The notes beneath the pieces were generated by a model that saw only the letters and a program-made list of their open reading frames with translations, was not told the origin of the DNA and ran no database searches. 64,000 nucleotides of DNA from Planctomycetota bacterium (GTDB lineage: Bacteria; Planctomycetota; Phycisphaerae; Phycisphaerales; SM1A02), in NCBI GenBank assembly GCA_022574595.1, contig JACZRS010000004.1, positions 62,001 through 126,000 on the forward strand, in the 5' to 3' direction. A program made the translations under genes and the position numbers. Shown one piece after another: positions 60,817 to 64,000 of this stretch. Position 1 is the stretch's first letter, and each line of letters starts with the position of its first letter.

Positions 60817-62577
60817 CTACCCCCAATTGGCAAACAATATCAGTAGATCGAGTGTGGTAACTGCACCATCATTATTTAAATCCGCAACTAGCGCTGAGCT
60901 GTCTTGCACAATGCCCCATCTTGCAAACAGCATAAGTAAATCGGCAACGCTAACCACACCGTCGGCGTCTAAATCCGCAAGCTCCGGAGCTTGAATCAGA
61001 AGCTGCTGATTGACTGGCACATTTGTAAGTACGGTCTCGTAACCACGCGACCAGACTAGTCGAAGTTCATCGATAACCTTTGCATTACCAAGACCAAAAT
61101 GCATGGCCCATTCTGAAGTACCCAAGTAACTTGGAGCAGAATTCATATATCGAATGTAAGTATTTTTACCTACCGTAACCTTTGCCAAGGTCCCAAATCC
61201 ACGCGGTGCAAGAAGGGGATTATTCGATGTGTCCAAAGTGATGCGCAGCCAAGCCCCACTTGGTACTGTGTCATTTACATAATAAAGTAATGGGCCGGCA
61301 TTAGTAAACGCAAATATATCCTGATCGCCATCGTTATCAGTATCAGCGTAACATAATGCCAGTCCCTGATCCAACTGATTAAAGCCCGCAGCCTCAGCAA
61401 TTTCAGAAAAGGTACCATCACCATTATTGTAAAAAAGTTTGCCGCGCTCATCCAACCATTGGTTCGCTGGACGTCCATTCACCTCGACAATATCAACAAA
61501 ACCATTGTTATCGAGATCAACAGCAACTGTGCCCCAACCCCAACCACCATCATTAACCCCCGCTTGAATAGAAACTTCATCAAATATATTGCTACCCAGA
61601 TTCATATAAAGCATGTTGCCAATGTTGTTATCGGGAGGTGGATTTGTTTGATGAATAGAAGTAACGTACCAATCGAATAGGCCATCGTTGTTAAAGTCAG
61701 CAACCGTTTGCCCCATGCCGTTGTCATCAAGGCCGGTTCCTGAAGCCACTGTTTGATCTGTAAAAGTTCCATCACCGTTATTTAAATAGTATCTGCTCGC
61801 TTCGAAATCCCCAGCAATAAGCAGCTCTGGGTACAAATCGCCGTTCATATCAATAAAGGCTGGCTGAAAACCCCAAACGCCAAAGATTGAAGGGCCTAGC
61901 GCTGCATTAGTGACATCAGTAAAGGTGCCGTCCCCATTATTTTGATAAAGACGATTTCCACTAAGTTCATCTCCCCATCGTGTCACCATTAAATCCAAAT
62001 CGCCATCAAGATCATAATCGCCGAACGCTGCTCCAAAACCACCCGGCGCAGATTGCGATGCGTAGTTCACGCCTGCCGCTTGGGCAACTTCAGTAAAAGT
62101 ACCATTTCCGTTGTTATGATAAAGGCGATTGTGCCCAGGCTCGCCAGCTTGGTCTACTGTACCAAAGCTTGATACATAAATATCGTCCCAACCATCTCCA
62201 TCATAATCCCCCACCGCAGCTCCACATCCGCCATGAATCTCATCAATACCCCACGATACCGCCTGTTCTGCAAATGAGCCATTTCCATGGTTAATAAATA
62301 ACCTGTCCGGATCGCCGCCGCCACAAATCCAATACAGATCCTGATAGCCATCATTATTAAAATCACCAACCGCCATTCCGCCTGTCATCCATTGCATACC
62401 AGTAGGAATAATATCTTTGTGAGGGTTGTGAATTACGCTGAGACCCGCTTCAGTTGTACGGTTCGTTAGCTGTACTTGCGCGCTAACACTGCTGATTATT
62501 GCGAAGGTGGAAATGATGATCGCATTATTGATAATTGACCGCTTAAGACTATCCAGGAAACTTCGAGCAAAAGCCAT
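60817..62577 (-). CDS. Secreted FG-GAP/VCBS repeat protein with ASPIC/UnbV-like part and dockerin-type end
   Basis: 586 residues from the ATG at 62577, which has GGAGGAGA seven bases upstream; an ATG 16 codons earlier is rejected. A signal peptide (IINNAIIISTFAIISSVSA) precedes about eight beta-propeller repeats of the type VGDFNNDGYQDLYWI, VGDYDGDGWDDIYVS, FGDYDLDGDLDLMVT and VDLDNNGFVDIVEV, each with a calcium-binding DxDxDG loop. An ASPIC/UnbV-like segment (around YMNSAPSYLGTSEWAMHFGLG and YETVLTNVPVNQQLL) follows, as in CRTAC1-type proteins, and the end has two dockerin-like loops finishing DLLILFANWG. Integrin-like adhesion is a usual suggestion; the role here is unknown. Confidence 0.87.
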   Translation of the reverse strand: MAFARSFLDSLKRSIINNAIIISTFAIISSVSAQVQLTNRTTEAGLSVIHNPHKDIIPTGMQWMTGGMAVGDFNNDGYQDLYWICGGGDPDRLFINHGNGSFAEQAVSWGIDEIHGGCGAAVGDYDGDGWDDIYVSSFGTVDQAGEPGHNRLYHNNGNGTFTEVAQAAGVNYASQSAPGGFGAAFGDYDLDGDLDLMVTRWGDELSGNRLYQNNGDGTFTDVTNAALGPSIFGVWGFQPAFIDMNGDLYPELLIAGDFEASRYYLNNGDGTFTDQTVASGTGLDDNGMGQTVADFNNDGLFDWYVTSIHQTNPPPDNNIGNMLYMNLGSNIFDEVSIQAGVNDGGWGWGTVAVDLDNNGFVDIVEVNGRPANQWLDERGKLFYNNGDGTFSEIAEAAGFNQLDQGLALCYADTDNDGDQDIFAFTNAGPLLYYVNDTVPSGAWLRITLDTSNNPLLAPRGFGTLAKVTVGKNTYIRYMNSAPSYLGTSEWAMHFGLGNAKVIDELRLVWSRGYETVLTNVPVNQQLLIQAPELADLDADGVVSVADLLMLFARWGIVQDSSALVADLNNDGAVTTLDLLILFANWG

Positions 62578-62756
62578 CAGACTATCTCCTCCTATAACTG
62601 CTTCCATCCACAGTTGGTAACACAAATAAATAGCCCCGGACGCTTGCTCAAAGAATACTCATCTTCTGTCTCATCAGCATACCGGAGACCTCCCCATGGG
62701 CAAGTATATTTTTAACAGTCACTTAATCTCCAAGTAGTATTTTTCTGGTCAAATCG

Positions 62757-63755
62757 CTATTTTCGTGTCCTGGCGATCGCAACTTCGGCTGCAATATGCC
62801 CAAAAGCGGGCCAATCAGGCCCATCTACGATTTTCTCGAATATCTCATTTGCCTGCTCGATATCGCCATTGAGCAAGTGCCAGGCACCTACTCCATAGGC
62901 CAGGGTGGCATCTTCGATCGAGTTGATGCCCTCTGAACCAAGTAGATTCTCTATCTTGCCATCGCCCTCTCCCTCACTTTGATACGCACGCAGCAATTTG
63001 TAATACGCGAAGTTCTCGATCACGTCCATTTCAGACTCAATCGGCACTAAAGCTGCCTTGGCTGCTTCCGCTTCTCCTAATTTACGCAGTGATAAATAAA
63101 GCCAATATGTATTGGCACAAAGCATATCATCGTTCTTGGAGAATTCCAGGTTCTTGCGATACGCTTGGGCTGCCCCCGAGTAATCGCCCGAAAGATAACG
63201 TGCTAATCCGAGGTGATAATAGATATTTGAATGAGTCGTACTGCGCGGTATGTTCTTTTCATTAGGCATGCCATCAGGCTCAACCTCGTCCGCAACACCT
63301 TCTATCAATTCAGCTGCGCGCTCAAGATCCTTTATTGCACTGGAAAACTGCCTTCGGGTAATAAACCGATGACCACGGTGTCGCAGCAAGCGATAACTAT
63401 CTGGGAAATTAAAAAGCCCATCGGAATAAATAATTACCGCATCATTGTATTGGCCAAGATATGCAGTACGCCTTCCATACCAAATTATCTTTTCTTCGCT
63501 TTCAGGATCAGCGTCAAATGCTGCGCGGGCTTGGTTTGCCGCCGCTTGACGTTTTGTGCGCTCATCTGATTCTATATAAGGAGCTTTAAGTTCTTTTCCC
63601 AGTAGCGACATTGCCTCAGGCCGATATTTGGCAATCGTTGCCATCTTTTCGGTCATGCTGGGCAGATTCTTGGACGCAGCACTTTCATCTTTCCCACAAC
63701 TGCAAAGTGTTATAGATAAAAGAAACGCAGACACACATTTAAAGTAAATCTTCAT
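62757..63755 (-). CDS. TPR-containing lipoprotein
   Basis: 332 residues from the ATG at 63755; an ATG three codons upstream is possible. The signal peptide VSAFLLSITLCSCGKDE has a lipobox ending LCSC. The rest is alpha-helical with tetratricopeptide-like repeats, for example YLGQYNDAVIIYSDGLFNFP, HLGLARYLSGDYSGAAQAYR and LLNGDIEQANEIFEKIVDGP. It probably acts as a scaffold on the periplasmic face of a membrane. The next gene on the strand is the FG-GAP protein, 179 bases further, with nothing recognised in between. Confidence 0.8.
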   Translation of the reverse strand: MKIYFKCVSAFLLSITLCSCGKDESAASKNLPSMTEKMATIAKYRPEAMSLLGKELKAPYIESDERTKRQAAANQARAAFDADPESEEKIIWYGRRTAYLGQYNDAVIIYSDGLFNFPDSYRLLRHRGHRFITRRQFSSAIKDLERAAELIEGVADEVEPDGMPNEKNIPRSTTHSNIYYHLGLARYLSGDYSGAAQAYRKNLEFSKNDDMLCANTYWLYLSLRKLGEAEAAKAALVPIESEMDVIENFAYYKLLRAYQSEGEGDGKIENLLGSEGINSIEDATLAYGVGAWHLLNGDIEQANEIFEKIVDGPDWPAFGHIAAEVAIARTRK

Positions 63756-63821
63756 ATTGACCATTGTAACAATGATTGAGGGACATGCTATGAGGACTAA
63801 ACCTGTATAAAGTGCCTGTTT

Positions 63822-64000
63822 CTACGGACACGGCCCCCAATTGGCGAAGAGGATTAGTAGATCGGCGGTATCAACTACACCGCTATAGTCAAAGTCAGCT
63901 GGTCCCGCGGTGCCCCATTGAGAGAAGAGTTCGAGCAGATCGCCGGTGCCGACGGAGCCTGAGTTGTCTAGATCCCATGGGCACATAGATACAACAGCAG
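63822..64000 (-). CDS. C-terminal end of a dockerin-type secreted protein (partial)
   Basis: The frame enters from the right edge and ends at TAG (63822-63824). The visible ~58 residues read CPWDLDNSGSVGTGDLLELF, then SQWGTAGPADFDYSGVV and DTADLLILFANWGPCP. This is the same paired calcium-loop module that ends the proteins at 37277, 58628 and 60817; the last repeat is almost identical to that of the 37277 protein (DLLILFANWGPCP). The main body of the protein lies outside the window. Confidence 0.85.
   Translation of the reverse strand, partial: AVVSMCPWDLDNSGSVGTGDLLELFSQWGTAGPADFDYSGVVDTADLLILFANWGPCP

Overview
The window looks like part of a chromosome of a planctomycete of the Phycisphaerae type; this is inference from gene content, with no rRNA to confirm it. 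Supporting signs are four secreted proteins ending in the short planctomycete-style dockerin module (D-x-D-x-D-G ... DLL-x-LF-x-x-WG), a prepilin-like protein with the FTIVELLVVISII leader, a fused GldF-GldG transporter, a Bacteroidetes/Planctomycetes-type alternative GlmU, and many short palindromic intergenic repeats. GC content by eye is in the mid-40s percent, and coding density is high. No phage, insertion sequence, CRISPR array or classical defence locus is visible.

Layout. 1-3423: a partial membrane protein at the edge, tRNA-Asp(GTC) with candidate promoter and terminator, and polA. 3488-6417: a cluster of three or four paralogous membrane proteins ending in a CxxC...CPECG zinc ribbon, interleaved with three near-identical REP-like doublets and two orphan gene-end fragments. 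6434-10289: an alternative GlmU and mreD-mreC-mreB on the minus strand. 10393-16791: a probable operon reading rpe - pseudo-histidine-phosphatase - accD - lnt - HEAT lipoprotein, followed by an MreC-like coiled-coil protein and a 58-residue membrane protein that ends in a strong terminator just before mreB. 16887-20711: a TlpA-like thioredoxin protein, pgk and a secreted thrombospondin-type-3-repeat protein. 21087-24838: miaA and topA on the plus strand. 24896-28209: a GC-rich MFS transporter and two PilZ proteins. 28448-37019: ispG, a lipase-like lipoprotein, a pseudopilin, a TraB/GumN-GspG chimera with an orphan ExbB, ispA-like prenyl synthase and dxs. 37277-44077: a secreted beta-helix protein and a GldA / GldF-GldG / DUF4340 transporter operon. 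44162-55157: hutF with an argE-like deacylase, an S9 peptidase with folE, an MFS-tdh-kbl-bioY operon, and a GT2 / lipid-A-N-domain pair. 55352-64000: a diguanylate cyclase, an MsbA-like ABC exporter, and a run of secreted or lipid-anchored proteins (trypsin-like protease, FG-GAP/ASPIC protein, TPR lipoprotein, and a dockerin tail at the right edge).

How the genes fit together. Much of the window is envelope and housekeeping biology: MreBCD with GlmU-like and Lnt supply cell shape, amino sugars and lipoproteins; Dxs, IspG and the prenyl synthase belong to the MEP isoprenoid route; Tdh and Kbl form a two-step threonine-to-glycine pathway; HutF with an M20 deacylase suggests a histidine-degradation side branch.

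Most unusual items: (1) a GspG-type pseudopilin domain inserted into a TraB/GumN protein next to an ExbB channel gene that lacks ExbD; (2) the zinc-ribbon gene cluster with REP doublets, orphan 3-prime gene ends and an in-frame TAG inside one zinc ribbon; (3) a histidine-phosphatase-fold protein that has lost all its catalytic residues; (4) a PilZ-REC protein with an HPt-like tail lacking its histidine; (5) several dispersed hairpin families, one showing a compensatory base-pair change. No single locus is clearly a new defence or mobile system; the TraB-GspG/ExbB locus is the best candidate for undescribed biology.
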